Part shown: positions 1 to 9,216 of the stretch, piece by piece
Position numbering within the stretch: position 1 is the first letter of the stretch
Layout of the letters: every line of letters starts with the position of its first letter
Assembly (NCBI GenBank): GCA_030538415.1
Contig: JAUNTY010000010.1
Location: 1 to 64,000, forward strand
Origin: Neisseria sp.
GTDB taxonomy: Bacteria > Pseudomonadota > Gammaproteobacteria > Burkholderiales > Neisseriaceae
Direction of reading: 5' to 3'
Length of the DNA stretch: 64,000 nt
The notes under the pieces: generated by a model
Databases searched by the model: none
What the model was told of the DNA's origin: nothing
The model's input: only the letters and a program-made list of their open reading frames with translations
Position numbers and translations under genes: made by a program

Positions 1-310
1 GGTCGTTCATCAGCGTTTTTACCCACACTTCGATTTTGATTTGCAGCGAGGTATTGCCGACGCGCACGCACCGGCCATAACAACACACTACATTGCCCAC
101 TTTTACCGGGCGGATGAAATGCATTTCTTGCACCGCTACGGTGACAACGCGGCCTTGCGCGATTTCCGCCGCCAGAATGCCGCCGCCGATGTCCATTTGC
201 GACATAATCCAGCCGCCGAAAATATCCTGATTGGGGTTGGTGTCGGCAGGCATGGCCAGCGTGCGCAGCAGCAGCTCGCCTTGGGGTTGCTCGGTTGTCT
301 GAGTGTTCAT
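1..310 (-). CDS. yciA: Acyl-CoA thioesterase YciA (3' end outside window)
   Basis: Reading the minus strand from the ATG at 308-310 gives MNTQTTEQPQGELLLRTLAM, followed by DTNPNQDIFGGWIMSQMDIG and VQEMHFIRPVKVGNVV. The NxNQDIFGGWI stretch and the following hotdog-fold pattern are those of YciA-type acyl-CoA thioesterases, which hydrolyse acyl-CoA esters to free CoA in the cytosol. About 103 residues are visible of a family usually near 130, so only the C-terminus is missing at the window edge. A 71-bp Correia-like element starts 31 bp upstream of the start codon. The assignment is firm for the family; the substrate is not decidable here. Confidence 0.88.
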   Translation of the reverse strand, partial: MNTQTTEQPQGELLLRTLAMPADTNPNQDIFGGWIMSQMDIGGGILAAEIAQGRVVTVAVQEMHFIRPVKVGNVVCCYGRCVRVGNTSLQIKIEVWVKTLMND

Positions 311-341
311 TGGGTTATCCTTTTAAAGGCGTCTTGTATGA

Positions 342-412
342 TATAGTCGGAGATGTAGATTCTGATACAAGGCGAGCCAACGCCGTAGCAGAAACCCATT
401 TCTTCGACTATA
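342..412. repeat. Correia-like MITE, short form
   Basis: The element begins TATAGTCGGAGATG and ends CTTCGACTATA, an imperfect terminal inverted repeat of the TATAGTCGRAGAAATGAG type seen many times in this window. It is 71 bp and lacks the central ~36 bp (GCCGCAGACAGTAC and neighbours) present in the 108-bp copies. It lies between yciA and the WG-repeat gene. Confidence 0.85.
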
Positions 413-518
413 GAATAAAATCGCTGAATCAGGGGGAAATGTGCGTCAATTTTCTGCACTTTCTTTGGATATGGCCTGTTGACACTCTTGCCATCACATT
501 GGCAGCTAAGGAGATATT

Positions 519-1730
519 ATGAAACGCTCATTTATTCTCAGCACTTTGGCTATGGGTGCGACACTGTGTATCGCCACAGCGGTTCATGCTGACGTTGCTA
601 ACAGGGCAATGCACACAACAAAATCCACACCTGCCAAAGTATACTCCATTAGCCATATCACAGAAGGTTTAATCCGAGTGGGTGACGCCGGTACACAAAA
701 ATGTGGCTTTATTGATGGCACCGGTCAAGAAGTCGTTCCCTTGCGTTATGATAATGTTGCTGGATTTCATGAAGGCTTGGCGGCAGTTGAACGTGACGGC
801 AAATGGGGGTTTATTGATAAAACCGGGCAAGAAGTGATTCCCTTGCGTGATTATGAGTATGCTTTGAGCTTCCATAAAGGTTTTGCTGAAGTCAGGCGTG
901 ACGGTAAAGTGGGATTCATTGATAAAACCGGTCAAGAAGTCGTGCCCTTGCATTATGCAGAGGTTCAGAATTTTAACGAAGGCCTGGTGGCAGTTGAACG
1001 CGATGGCAAATGGGGGTTTGTTGACAAAACCGGTAAAAAAATCATTCCCTTGCGCTATGATTTTGCCAGTGGGTTTCATGAAGGTTTGGCAGCAGTCGGG
1101 CGTGATGGAGAATACGGCTTTATTGATAAGGGCGGGCTGGAAGTGATTGCTTTGCGTTATGACGAAGCGTGGAGTTTTAAAGAGGGTTTGGCCTTGGTGA
1201 GACGTGATGGCAAACGCGGGTTTATTGACGCAACCGGACAAGAAGTGATTTCCTTGCGCTATGATGATGTTGTGAATTTTAGCGAAGGTTTGGTGGCGGT
1301 TGGGCATAATGGCAAATGGGGTTTCATTGATAAAACCGGTCAAGAAGTCGTGCCTTTGCATTATGATGAGGCTCGGAGTTTTGATAACGGTTTGGCGGAA
1401 GTCAGGCGTGACGGCAAATGGGGATTCATTGATAAAACCGGTCAAGAAGCCATGCCTTTGCTTTATGATGAAGTTGAGGGTTTTAACGAGGGCTTGGCGG
1501 CAGTTAAACGTGACGGCAAATGGGGTTTTATTGACAAAACCGGTCAAGAAGTCGCGCCTTTTCTTTATGACCATGTCAAGCGTTTTGGTAAAGGTTTGGC
1601 GGCAGTTACGCGTGATGGCAAGTGGGGGGTTATCGACAAGGCCGGTAAAGAAATTATCCCTGTGCGTCATTACCTTGCAGCGGGTTCAAAATGTTATGGT
1701 CGTTTCAATCATACCCATGCCAAAAATTAA
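519..1730 (+). CDS. Secreted WG-repeat protein
   Basis: 403 aa. Residues 1-25 form a Sec signal peptide (basic start, hydrophobic core, cleavage near VHA-DV), so the product is probably exported to the periplasm or surface. The rest is nine full tandem units of about 34 residues plus a partial tenth, each of the form WGFIDKTGQEVVPLRYD...F.EGLAAVxRDGK; this is the WG repeat family, whose biochemical role is generally unknown. The start at 519 has a strong ribosome site (AAGGAGA). The repeats are also close at the DNA level (~102-bp period), so copy number could change by recombination. A long antisense reading frame over the same stretch is a by-product of the repeats. The gene stands alone. 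Confidence 0.85.
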   Translation: MKRSFILSTLAMGATLCIATAVHADVANRAMHTTKSTPAKVYSISHITEGLIRVGDAGTQKCGFIDGTGQEVVPLRYDNVAGFHEGLAAVERDGKWGFIDKTGQEVIPLRDYEYALSFHKGFAEVRRDGKVGFIDKTGQEVVPLHYAEVQNFNEGLVAVERDGKWGFVDKTGKKIIPLRYDFASGFHEGLAAVGRDGEYGFIDKGGLEVIALRYDEAWSFKEGLALVRRDGKRGFIDATGQEVISLRYDDVVNFSEGLVAVGHNGKWGFIDKTGQEVVPLHYDEARSFDNGLAEVRRDGKWGFIDKTGQEAMPLLYDEVEGFNEGLAAVKRDGKWGFIDKTGQEVAPFLYDHVKRFGKGLAAVTRDGKWGVIDKAGKEIIPVRHYLAAGSKCYGRFNHTHAKN

Positions 1731-1937
1731 GATTTAGTCGAATGTGCTTGCTGTACAGTTGTTCCGTGTTCGCTGTCAGAAAGCCCCGGAACCAATAAAT
1801 TTATTCGGCTGTAATTCGATGGCGACACCAAAAGCCGCCCAAAACCGCACTTTGTCTGTTCAAAAAGGTGCAAAAGGCTTTTTGGGCAGCACGACACCTT
1901 AAACAATTCCCATAAAAATCCAAAAACGCGTGTTTGC

Positions 1938-2045
1938 TATAGTGGAAAAACTTAATATTTGATACAAGGCAGCAAATCGCAGACAGTACAGATAGTACGG
2001 CAAGGTGCAGCAACGCCGTAGCAGATATTAAGTTTTTTCACTATA
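1938..2045. repeat. Correia-like MITE overlapping the 3' end of ogt
   Basis: 108 bp with ends TATAGTGGAAAAACTTAATA and its mirror ending TTTTTTCACTATA; the centre contains GACAGTACAGATAGTACGGC. The right end runs 18 bp into ogt and supplies its last codons and stop. A Haemophilus-type AAGTGCGGT core (minus strand, 1844-1852) lies just to the left. Confidence 0.9.
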
Positions 2046-2498
2046 AATCTCCACACCTTCATGCTTCAGCAGCCAACGCTTGATATCGAGCGCATTGTCT
2101 TCGCCGCTGGAAAAGCCGCCCAAGCCGCCTTTGGCGACGACGCGGTGGCAGGGCACGACCAGAGACAGCGGGTTTTTGCCGCAGGCGCCGCCGACCGCGC
2201 GCGGGCCGCTGCCGATTTTGCGGGCGATGTCTTGATAGCTCATCACTTCGCCGGCGGGAATCTCGGCAATCGCCTGCCACACTTTTTGTTGGAACGGCGT
2301 GCCTTTGCGGGAAATCGGCCAGGCGAAGTTTTTCAGACGGCCTGAGAAGTAGTCGTCGAGCTTTTGCTGCCATTCTTCGGGCAGCGGATAGGGCGCATGT
2401 GCCAAATCGCCGTGCAGATTGAGTTCGACCAATTCACCGGCCTCGAAAACCAAGGTGATGTTGCCGAACGGGGCTGGGTATAAGCAGGCTTGTTTCAT
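2028..2498 (-). CDS. ogt: Methylated-DNA--protein-cysteine methyltransferase
   Basis: 156 aa. The active-site motif VVPCHRVV (near residue 119) and the preceding SYQDIARKIGSGPRAVGGA helix-turn-helix segment are diagnostic of O6-alkylguanine-DNA alkyltransferases, which transfer the alkyl group from the base to the motif cysteine in a single-turnover reaction. Length fits a stand-alone Ogt without the Ada N-domain. The last residues, YSEKT, and the TAA stop are encoded by the inverted repeat of the miniature element at 1938-2045, so the C-terminus was rewritten by that insertion. The start at 2498 follows no strong ribosome site. A VOC protein lies upstream on the same strand, 33 bp away, and may be co-transcribed. 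Confidence 0.93.
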   Translation of the reverse strand: MKQACLYPAPFGNITLVFEAGELVELNLHGDLAHAPYPLPEEWQQKLDDYFSGRLKNFAWPISRKGTPFQQKVWQAIAEIPAGEVMSYQDIARKIGSGPRAVGGACGKNPLSLVVPCHRVVAKGGLGGFSSGEDNALDIKRWLLKHEGVEIYSEKT

Positions 2499-2531
2499 GG
2501 TGTAAGGCCGTCTGAAAAGGTTAAAAAGAGT

Positions 2532-2921
2532 TTAAGCGGCATTCCATGCCATGGCTTCGATTTTGTGGCCGTCCAAATCGCGCACGAAGCAGCCGTAATA
2601 TTCGTCGCCGTAATGCGGGCGGGCGTCGGGTGCGCCGTCGTCTGCGGCACCATGCGCCAGCGCGGCTTGGTAAAAGGCATCGACCTGTTGGTTGTTTTCG
2701 ATGTGTACGCCGTTGGCGGCGGCTGCGTTTTGGCCGTCGTGCGGGCGCTGGATCCAGAATTCGGGAAACTCGCGGCCATAGGCAATGGCTTGATGCTCGC
2801 TCAAATCGAGGATTCGGCGTATGCCCAGCGGCGCCAGCACGGCATCGTAGAATTCGGCGGCTTGTTCGAATCGGTTGGTGCCCAGCGAAACGTGGGACAA
2901 AGCGGAAGGAAACTGGCTCAT
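2532..2921 (-). CDS. VOC (glyoxalase/bleomycin-resistance fold) family protein
   Basis: 129 aa. The pattern LSHVSLGTNRFEQAAEFYDA at the start, GVHIENNQQVDAFYQAAL in the middle and YGCFVRDLDGHKIEAM at the end is a single vicinal-oxygen-chelate domain. The terminal RDLDGHKIE has the usual metal-ligand glutamate position of the fold. Such proteins bind a metal and act in detoxification or ring-cleavage chemistry; the substrate cannot be inferred. The start at 2921 is preceded by AAGGAGAAATTA, a good ribosome site. It is followed on the same strand by ogt and preceded, after a DUS-rich 91 bp, by the GNAT gene. Confidence 0.85.
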   Translation of the reverse strand: MSQFPSALSHVSLGTNRFEQAAEFYDAVLAPLGIRRILDLSEHQAIAYGREFPEFWIQRPHDGQNAAAANGVHIENNQQVDAFYQAALAHGAADDGAPDARPHYGDEYYGCFVRDLDGHKIEAMAWNAA

Positions 2922-3012
2922 TAATTTCTCCTTGTGGATTTGGCCGTTTCAAACGGCAAGTGTCGGATACGGAGTATTCACCTACGGATGTAGGTGGAGG
3001 CCGTCTGAAACA

Positions 3013-3600
3013 TCAGGGCGCAATGCCGAGCTTTTGTTGCAGGCGCTCTTTTGCCGACGGCCATTCTGCGCGCGCCATGCTGTAAAACACGCTGTCGCGC
3101 AGGCTGCCGTCGCGGCGCATGGCCTGGCCGCGGATGATGCCGTCTTTTTTGGCACCGAGCCGTTCGATGGCGGCTTGCGAGCGGGTGTTGGTGATATCGG
3201 TGCGCCAACCGACGGTTTCGCAGCCCAGCGTTTCAAAAGCGTGGCGAAGCAGCAGGTATTTGCAGCTGGTGTTGACGCGGCTGCGCCAATGGCTTTGGCC
3301 GTACCAAGTGTAGCCGATTTCCACGCGGCGGGCGGCGGGGACGATGTCGTGGTAGCTGGTCGTGCCGATCACATGACCGCTGTGTTGGTCAATCACGGCA
3401 AAGGCCAGGCGGGCGTTGTCATTCAAGGCCGTCTGAATGTAGGCGGCGGTTTGTTCGGGCTCGGGTACGCTGGTAAACACCAGTTGCCACAACTCGCCGT
3501 CGGCAGCGGCGGCGCGCAAACCGGTTTCGTGTTGTATACCGAGCGGCTCGAGGCGGATGCCGCCCAGGGCGAGTGTAACGGGGGCGGCAAAATCGCTCAT
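3013..3600 (-). CDS. GNAT family N-acetyltransferase (RimJ/RimL-like)
   Basis: 195 aa. It reads as an Acetyltransf_3 type GNAT domain: IRLEPLGIQHETGL at the N-terminus, IGTTSYHDIVPAARRVEIGY as the beta4 region, and WRTDITNTRSQAAIERLGAK, the typical RimJ/RimL-type segment just after the acetyl-CoA site. Expected activity is acetyl transfer from acetyl-CoA to an amine, often a protein N-terminus, in the cytosol. The ATG overlaps the bcp stop codon by 4 bp (ATGA), so the two are probably translationally coupled. The acceptor is unknown. Confidence 0.83.
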   Translation of the reverse strand: MSDFAAPVTLALGGIRLEPLGIQHETGLRAAAADGELWQLVFTSVPEPEQTAAYIQTALNDNARLAFAVIDQHSGHVIGTTSYHDIVPAARRVEIGYTWYGQSHWRSRVNTSCKYLLLRHAFETLGCETVGWRTDITNTRSQAAIERLGAKKDGIIRGQAMRRDGSLRDSVFYSMARAEWPSAKERLQQKLGIAP

Positions 3601-4037
3601 GATTGGCTCAGGGTTTCCAACACTTCCTGCGCATGGTTTGCCACTTTCACTTTACGCCATTCGTGGGCGATTTCGCCGTTTGCGTTCAAAACGAAGGTGC
3701 TGCGCTCGATGCCGAGCGATTCTTTGCCATAGAGCTTTTTCAGTTTAATCACGTCAAACAGCTTGCAGACGGTTTCGTCTTTGTCGCTCAATAATTCAAA
3801 CTGAAAGCCTTGTTTGGCGCAGAAATTCTGGTGCGACTTCACACCGTCGCGCGAGATGCCGACCACGGTGTAGCCCAGCGCTTTGAATTGGTCGAGGCGG
3901 GCGTTGAAGTCCAGTCCTTCGGTGGTGCAGCCGGGGGTGCTGTCTTTCGGGTAGAAATAGATGACCAAGGGCAGGTGTTCGGTGGAGACGAAATCTCGGC
4001 CGCTGCTGGAGGGTAGGGAAAACTGGTATTTTGACAT
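3597..4037 (-). CDS. bcp: Thioredoxin-dependent peroxiredoxin (Bcp/PrxQ type)
   Basis: 146 aa when started at MSKYQFSLP (4037); an earlier ATG 54 bp upstream would add a DUS-encoded segment (RLRPSETF) and is less likely. The motif FYPKDSTPGCTTEGLDFN contains the peroxidatic cysteine of the PxxxTxxC family. The cysteine five residues later that many Bcp proteins use as resolving cysteine is absent; other cysteines occur in NFCAKQ and TVCKLF. It reduces peroxides using thioredoxin in the cytosol. It overlaps the downstream GNAT gene by 4 bp. A DUS lies just upstream of the start (~4059-4070). Confidence 0.92.
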   Translation of the reverse strand: MSKYQFSLPSSSGRDFVSTEHLPLVIYFYPKDSTPGCTTEGLDFNARLDQFKALGYTVVGISRDGVKSHQNFCAKQGFQFELLSDKDETVCKLFDVIKLKKLYGKESLGIERSTFVLNANGEIAHEWRKVKVANHAQEVLETLSQS

Positions 4038-4184
4038 GGCGTATACATCATAAAAGGTTTCAGACGGCCTCAATCTTAAGCCGATATACAAGTGGAAGCA
4101 AATGTTAATTTACGGGCGGAAAGCGTGAATTTATTTTATAATCGCGCCCAAAATTTCATTTCATTTTCATAAAGGACCAACACG

Positions 4185-5456
4185 ATGAACGTGTTAAACA
4201 GTCTGCTCGGTATGGCGGTGTTGATTGCGATTGCGGTCTTGCTGTCGAGCAACCGCCGCGCGATTAACCTGCGCACGGTGGCGGGGGCGTTTTTGATTCA
4301 GGTGGCCTTGGGCGCGCTGGTGTTGTATGTGCCGTGGGGGCGCGATGCGCTGCTGGCGGTTTCAGACGGCGTGAGCAAGGTGATTGCTTACGGCAACGAC
4401 GGCGCGGGCTTTTTGTTTGGCGGCCTGATTTCCGACAAGATGTTTGAAGTATTCGGCGGCGGCGGTTTTGTGTTTGCGCTCAGGGTGTTGCCGATGATTG
4501 TGTTTTTCTCGTCGCTGATGGCGGTGTTGTATTACACGGGCATCATGCAGATTGTGATTAAAGTGATTGGCGGCTTTCTGCAAAAAGTGCTCGGCACGTC
4601 GCGGGCGGAGTCGATGTCGGCGGCGGCGAATATTTTCGTCGGCCAAACCGAAGCGCCGCTGGTGGTGCGCCCGTTTATCAAAAGCATGACCCGTTCGGAA
4701 CTCTTCGCCGTCATGAGCGGCGGCCTCGCTTCGGTGGCAGGCTCGGTATTGGGCGGCTATGCGCAGATGGGCGTGCCGCTGCCGTATCTGATTGCGGCAT
4801 CATTTATGGCCGCGCCGGGCGGTTTACTGTTTGCCAAACTGTTGATTCCGGAAACCGAAACCCCGCGCACCGATGAAGATTTGAGCGACGAAGCCGATAA
4901 GCCGGTGAACGTGATTGATGCGGCGGCAGGCGGCGCGGTAACAGGCGCGCACATTGCGATTGCGGTTGGCGCATCCTTGTTGGCATTTGTGGCCTTGATT
5001 TCCTTGATCAACGGCATGATCGGCGGCGTGGGCGGCTGGTTTGGCTATGGTGATTTGACCTTGCAAACCATTTTGGGCTGGCTGTTTTCGCCGCTGGCTT
5101 GGTTGATTGGTGTACCGTGGGGCGAAGCGGGCGTGGCCGGTTCGTTAATCGGCCAAAAAGTGGTGGTGAACGAATTTGTCGCCTATTCCGAATTTGTGAA
5201 ATACCTGTCGCCCGATTCGGCGGTACAACTGAGCGACACCACCAAGGCGATTATCTCGTTTGCCCTCTGCGGCTTTGCCAACCTGGGCTCGATTGCGGTG
5301 TTGGTCGGCGGTTTGAGCATCATGGCGCCGAGCCGCCGCAAAGACGTGGCGCAACTGGGCTTCAAGGCCGTGATTGCAGGCTCGTTGTCCAATCTGATGA
5401 GCGCGGTGATTGCCGGTTTGTTTATCGGGCTGTCGGGCGCGGCGGTATTGGGTTGA
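4185..5456 (+). CDS. nupC: Concentrative nucleoside transporter (NupC family)
   Basis: 423 aa polytopic membrane protein. The order of hydrophobic segments and the motifs [19 protein letters not shown] and AYSEFVKYL near the end are those of the CNT/NupC family, which imports nucleosides with protons or sodium across the inner membrane. Length is typical. The start ATG follows AAAGGACCAACACG, a clear ribosome site. A DUS lies inside the gene (around 4360, encoding VSDGVSK) and an inverted DUS pair ends the transcript at 5478-5505. The upstream gap is AT-rich and probably carries the promoter. It is a single-gene unit. Confidence 0.93.
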   Translation: MNVLNSLLGMAVLIAIAVLLSSNRRAINLRTVAGAFLIQVALGALVLYVPWGRDALLAVSDGVSKVIAYGNDGAGFLFGGLISDKMFEVFGGGGFVFALRVLPMIVFFSSLMAVLYYTGIMQIVIKVIGGFLQKVLGTSRAESMSAAANIFVGQTEAPLVVRPFIKSMTRSELFAVMSGGLASVAGSVLGGYAQMGVPLPYLIAASFMAAPGGLLFAKLLIPETETPRTDEDLSDEADKPVNVIDAAAGGAVTGAHIAIAVGASLLAFVALISLINGMIGGVGGWFGYGDLTLQTILGWLFSPLAWLIGVPWGEAGVAGSLIGQKVVVNEFVAYSEFVKYLSPDSAVQLSDTTKAIISFALCGFANLGSIAVLVGGLSIMAPSRRKDVAQLGFKAVIAGSLSNLMSAVIAGLFIGLSGAAVLG

Positions 5457-5477
5457 GCAGTTTGATAAGATAAACGA

Positions 5478-5505
5478 GGCCGTCTGAACACATATTCAGA
5501 CGGCC
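5478..5505 (+). terminator. Inverted DUS pair, terminator of nupC
   Basis: GGCCGTCTGAA and TTCAGACGGCC separated by a few bases and followed by TTTTC make a classic neisserial terminator hairpin. Confidence 0.8.
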
Positions 5506-5574
5506 TTTTCGTGGCTGGATAACTTCGGAGATCGTGGTTAAAATGGTTTGCCAATAGGAAACGGAGGAAGCCCG

Positions 5575-5964
5575 ATGATGAGGCAAACCATTTTGGCCGC
5601 CATAATCGGCACGGCTGCGGCAACTGCGGCAGCCGAACCGAAATACCGGCCGTCTTACGATACCTGCATTGAAAAAGCGGTCAGCACGGCGGATACGCGC
5701 GATTGTATCCGGCAGGAGCTGGCTTATCAGGACGGCAGGCTCAACACGGCTTATCAAAACCTGATGCGGCAATATCCGCCTGCCCAGCGAAAAATCCTGC
5801 GGGAAGCGCAGCGGGGCTGGAATGTGTATAAAAGCAAAAGCACCGAGCTGCTGGCCGCGCGGGAGGGCACGATGTATCGCGTGATGGCCGACGGCTACTA
5901 TCTGCATCTGACCGCCGCGCGGGCAGACGAGTTGGAAAAAGACGCTGCGCTGATGAAGCGCTGA
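5575..5964 (+). CDS. LprI-like (DUF1311) secreted protein
   Basis: 129 aa starting at MMRQTILAAIIG (5575), with GGAGG 8 bp before it; a longer frame from 5548 lacks such a site. Residues 1-19 are a signal peptide (cleavage near AAA-EP). The mature part has the DUF1311/LprI layout: CIEKAVSTADTRDCIRQEL with two conserved cysteines, LNTAYQNLMRQ, and REAQRGWNVYKSK. Members act in the periplasm and some inhibit lysozyme; that function is inferred from the family only. It lies alone between the nupC terminator and an IS5-type miniature element. Confidence 0.8.
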   Translation: MMRQTILAAIIGTAAATAAAEPKYRPSYDTCIEKAVSTADTRDCIRQELAYQDGRLNTAYQNLMRQYPPAQRKILREAQRGWNVYKSKSTELLAAREGTMYRVMADGYYLHLTAARADELEKDAALMKR

Positions 5965-6031
5965 GCGCAGTGGGTAGCGTGGGCTCTGCCCACGTTTTTT
6001 GCGCATCGCGAGCGTGGCGTTCAGACGGCCT

Positions 6032-7225
<1,194 letters not shown>

Positions 7226-7250
7226 TCCGGTTTTGTGAACAGGGTAAGTA

Positions 7251-7515
7251 TATAGTCGGAGAAATGAGATTCTGATACAAGACGAGCCAACACCGTAGCA
7301 GAATCTATAGCCGTTCCGTTAGATTGATACAGCGTTGCTGCGCCTTGCCGTACTATCTGTACTGTCTGTGGTTTGCTGCCTTGTCTCAATCTATAGTCGA
7401 AGAAATTAGTTTCTGCTACGGCGTTGTCTCGCCTTGTCGTACTATCTGTACTGTCTGCGGCTCGCCGCCTTGTATCAGAAGCTAATTTCTCTGACTATAA
7501 ATTGAAACGACTATA
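7251..7515. repeat. Composite of nested Correia-like MITEs
   Basis: Three copies are stacked. 7251-7305 is the left part of a TATAGTCGGAGAAATGAG-type copy that lacks its own right end. 7306-7515 is a copy with ends TATAGCCGTTCCG and AAATTGAAACGACTATA. Inside the right arm of that copy sits a complete third element (7392-7499). The outer arm reads CAATC-TA before and TA-AATTGAAACG after the inner copy, so the inner one entered a TA site and duplicated it. Confidence 0.85.
7392..7499. repeat. Inner Correia-like MITE (nested, TA duplication)
   Basis: A full 108-bp element, ends TATAGTCGAAGAAATTAG and CTAATTTCTCTGACTATA. It interrupts the right inverted repeat of the element at 7306-7515 with an exact TA target duplication. 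Confidence 0.88.
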
Positions 7516-7534
7516 ATTTTAACCACTATAAAAA

Positions 7535-7558
7535 GGCCGTCTGAAGTTTCAGACGGCC
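7535..7558. terminator. Inverted DUS pair between hemF and DASS gene
   Basis: GGCCGTCTGAAGTTTCAGACGGCC type hairpin followed by a T-run on the plus strand and A-run before it, so it can end transcripts from both sides. Confidence 0.75.
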
Positions 7559-7582
7559 TTTCGGCTTGTTGCGCAACGCTGC

Positions 7583-8992
7583 TTACATCACCATAAAGTA
7601 AGCCCAGAAGCCCACCAAGAGGATACACAGGATATTGAGCAGCATACCGGTGCGCATCATTTCCTTCTGCTCAATCAGGCCGGTGCCGAACACGATGGCG
7701 TTGGGCGGGGTGGCCACGGGCAGCATGAAGGCGCAGGATGCGCCGATACCGATGACGAACACCAACACTTCTTTCGGCAGCCCCATCTGGGTGGCAATGC
7801 TGGCGAAAATCGGCACCAACAGCGCGGCGGAAGCGGTGTTGCTGGTGAATTCGGTCAGAAAGATGATAAAGGTAGCTACCGCCAGAATCACAACCAAGGG
7901 ATGGGCGAGCACAAACGCGGTGGCCAGCTGCTGACCCAGCGCCAGCGAAGCGCCCGACATTTGCAGCATGCTGCTGAGGGTGATGCCGCCGCCGAACAGC
8001 ATCAACACGCCCCAGTCGGTATTGCGGGCCACTTCTTTCCAGCGCGCCACGCCAAACACCACCACGGCTACGGCGGCAATCAGCGCAATCACGGTGTCGG
8101 GACTGGAAATGCCGAATGCGGCCTGGATTTTACTGCTGAAAATCCACGATACGGCGGCAAACAGGAAAATCAGCAGGGCGATGACGCGGTGCAGCGTCCA
8201 CGGGATTTCTTCGGCTTTCAACTCGACGCGTTCGTTCAGGTTGGGGCGCAACACCACATAGAGGGTAAACAGCATCAGGGGCAGAATCAGCAGCATCATC
8301 GGCAGGCCGAGCTTCATCCAACCGGCGAAATCCAGATCCAGCGCTTTGGCGGCAATGGCGTTCGGCGGTGAGCCGACGATGGTGCCGAGGCCGCCGATGC
8401 TGGCGCAGTAGGCGATGCCGAGCAACACGAATACATAAGTCTTGCGGTCTTTTTTCTTGTCGATGTGATCCATCATGCCCATCGCCAGCGGCAGCATCAT
8501 GGCGGCGGTGGCGGTGTTGCTGATCCACATGGAGAGAAAGGCGGTGACGCCGAAAAGCGACAACACGGCCACTTTCATGTTGCCGCGCGAGAGCGACAAG
8601 AGCCAGATGGCGATTTTGCGGTCAAGCCTTTGCATGTGCAGCGCGGTGGCCAGCGCAAAGCCGCCGAAGAAGATATAGATAATCGGGTCGGCGAAGCTGG
8701 CAAGGGCTTTTTTGGTGTCCATTTCGGGGATGCCGATGAGCACCGCCAGAATCGGCACCATCAGCGCGGTGACGGTGATGTGTACGGCTTCGGTAAACCA
8801 CAGAATGGCCACAAACAACAATACGGCGATGCCTTTGTTGGCATCGTTGTTGTAGGGCAGGATAAAGTAAATGCCGAAGCAGATAATGGCCGCGATGATG
8901 GTGATGAAGAGGCCGCGGAAATTGGTGATTGGCGCTTGTGCACTCAATAGCTCGACGTTGTCCGGACGCGGGTTCGGGCTGTTGGAGTTCAT
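7583..8992 (-). CDS. DASS (SLC13) family sodium:anion symporter
   Basis: 469 aa inner-membrane protein with about 11-12 hydrophobic segments. Family signatures are visible: SNTATAAMMLPLA in the first half and FTSNTASAALLVPIF in the second (the paired SNT motifs that hold substrate and sodium), plus GTGLIEQKEMMRTGMLLNI near the end. DASS carriers import dicarboxylates, citrate or sulfate. The next genes on the same strand are for sulfate import, but the separate promoter region and terminator argue for an independent unit, and a dicarboxylate substrate is at least as likely. Start ATG at 8992; no clear ribosome site. Confidence 0.88.
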   Translation of the reverse strand: MNSNSPNPRPDNVELLSAQAPITNFRGLFITIIAAIICFGIYFILPYNNDANKGIAVLLFVAILWFTEAVHITVTALMVPILAVLIGIPEMDTKKALASFADPIIYIFFGGFALATALHMQRLDRKIAIWLLSLSRGNMKVAVLSLFGVTAFLSMWISNTATAAMMLPLAMGMMDHIDKKKDRKTYVFVLLGIAYCASIGGLGTIVGSPPNAIAAKALDLDFAGWMKLGLPMMLLILPLMLFTLYVVLRPNLNERVELKAEEIPWTLHRVIALLIFLFAAVSWIFSSKIQAAFGISSPDTVIALIAAVAVVVFGVARWKEVARNTDWGVLMLFGGGITLSSMLQMSGASLALGQQLATAFVLAHPLVVILAVATFIIFLTEFTSNTASAALLVPIFASIATQMGLPKEVLVFVIGIGASCAFMLPVATPPNAIVFGTGLIEQKEMMRTGMLLNILCILLVGFWAYFMVM

Positions 8993-9179
8993 GGTCGCTC
9001 CTGATATAGAGGTTGATAACAGGCTAAGAAAAAAATCAAAGCAGATTTTTGGAGTTATGTCGGCAATTTACTTGCCGTATTCAGACGGCATCGTTGAAAA
9101 GATGCCGCGGACAGTATAAATGTAATATAGTGTAGCTGTAAAGAATTTGTTAATGGAAATTAACAATGCATTTGAACTG

Positions 9180-9212
9180 TTCAGACGGCCTGCGGACAAC
9201 AGGCCGTCTGAA
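9180..9212 (-). terminator. Inverted DUS pair after cysA
   Basis: TTCAGACGGCCTG and CAGGCCGTCTGAA in mirror arrangement lie 5 bp after the cysA stop codon. Confidence 0.7.
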
Positions 9213-9216
9213 CGCA

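Noticed and set aside
669..1670. 333-codon open frame antisense to the WG-repeat gene
   Set aside because: It is open only because the tandem repeats lack stops in that frame; no ribosome site, and the sense strand has a clear signal peptide and domain family.
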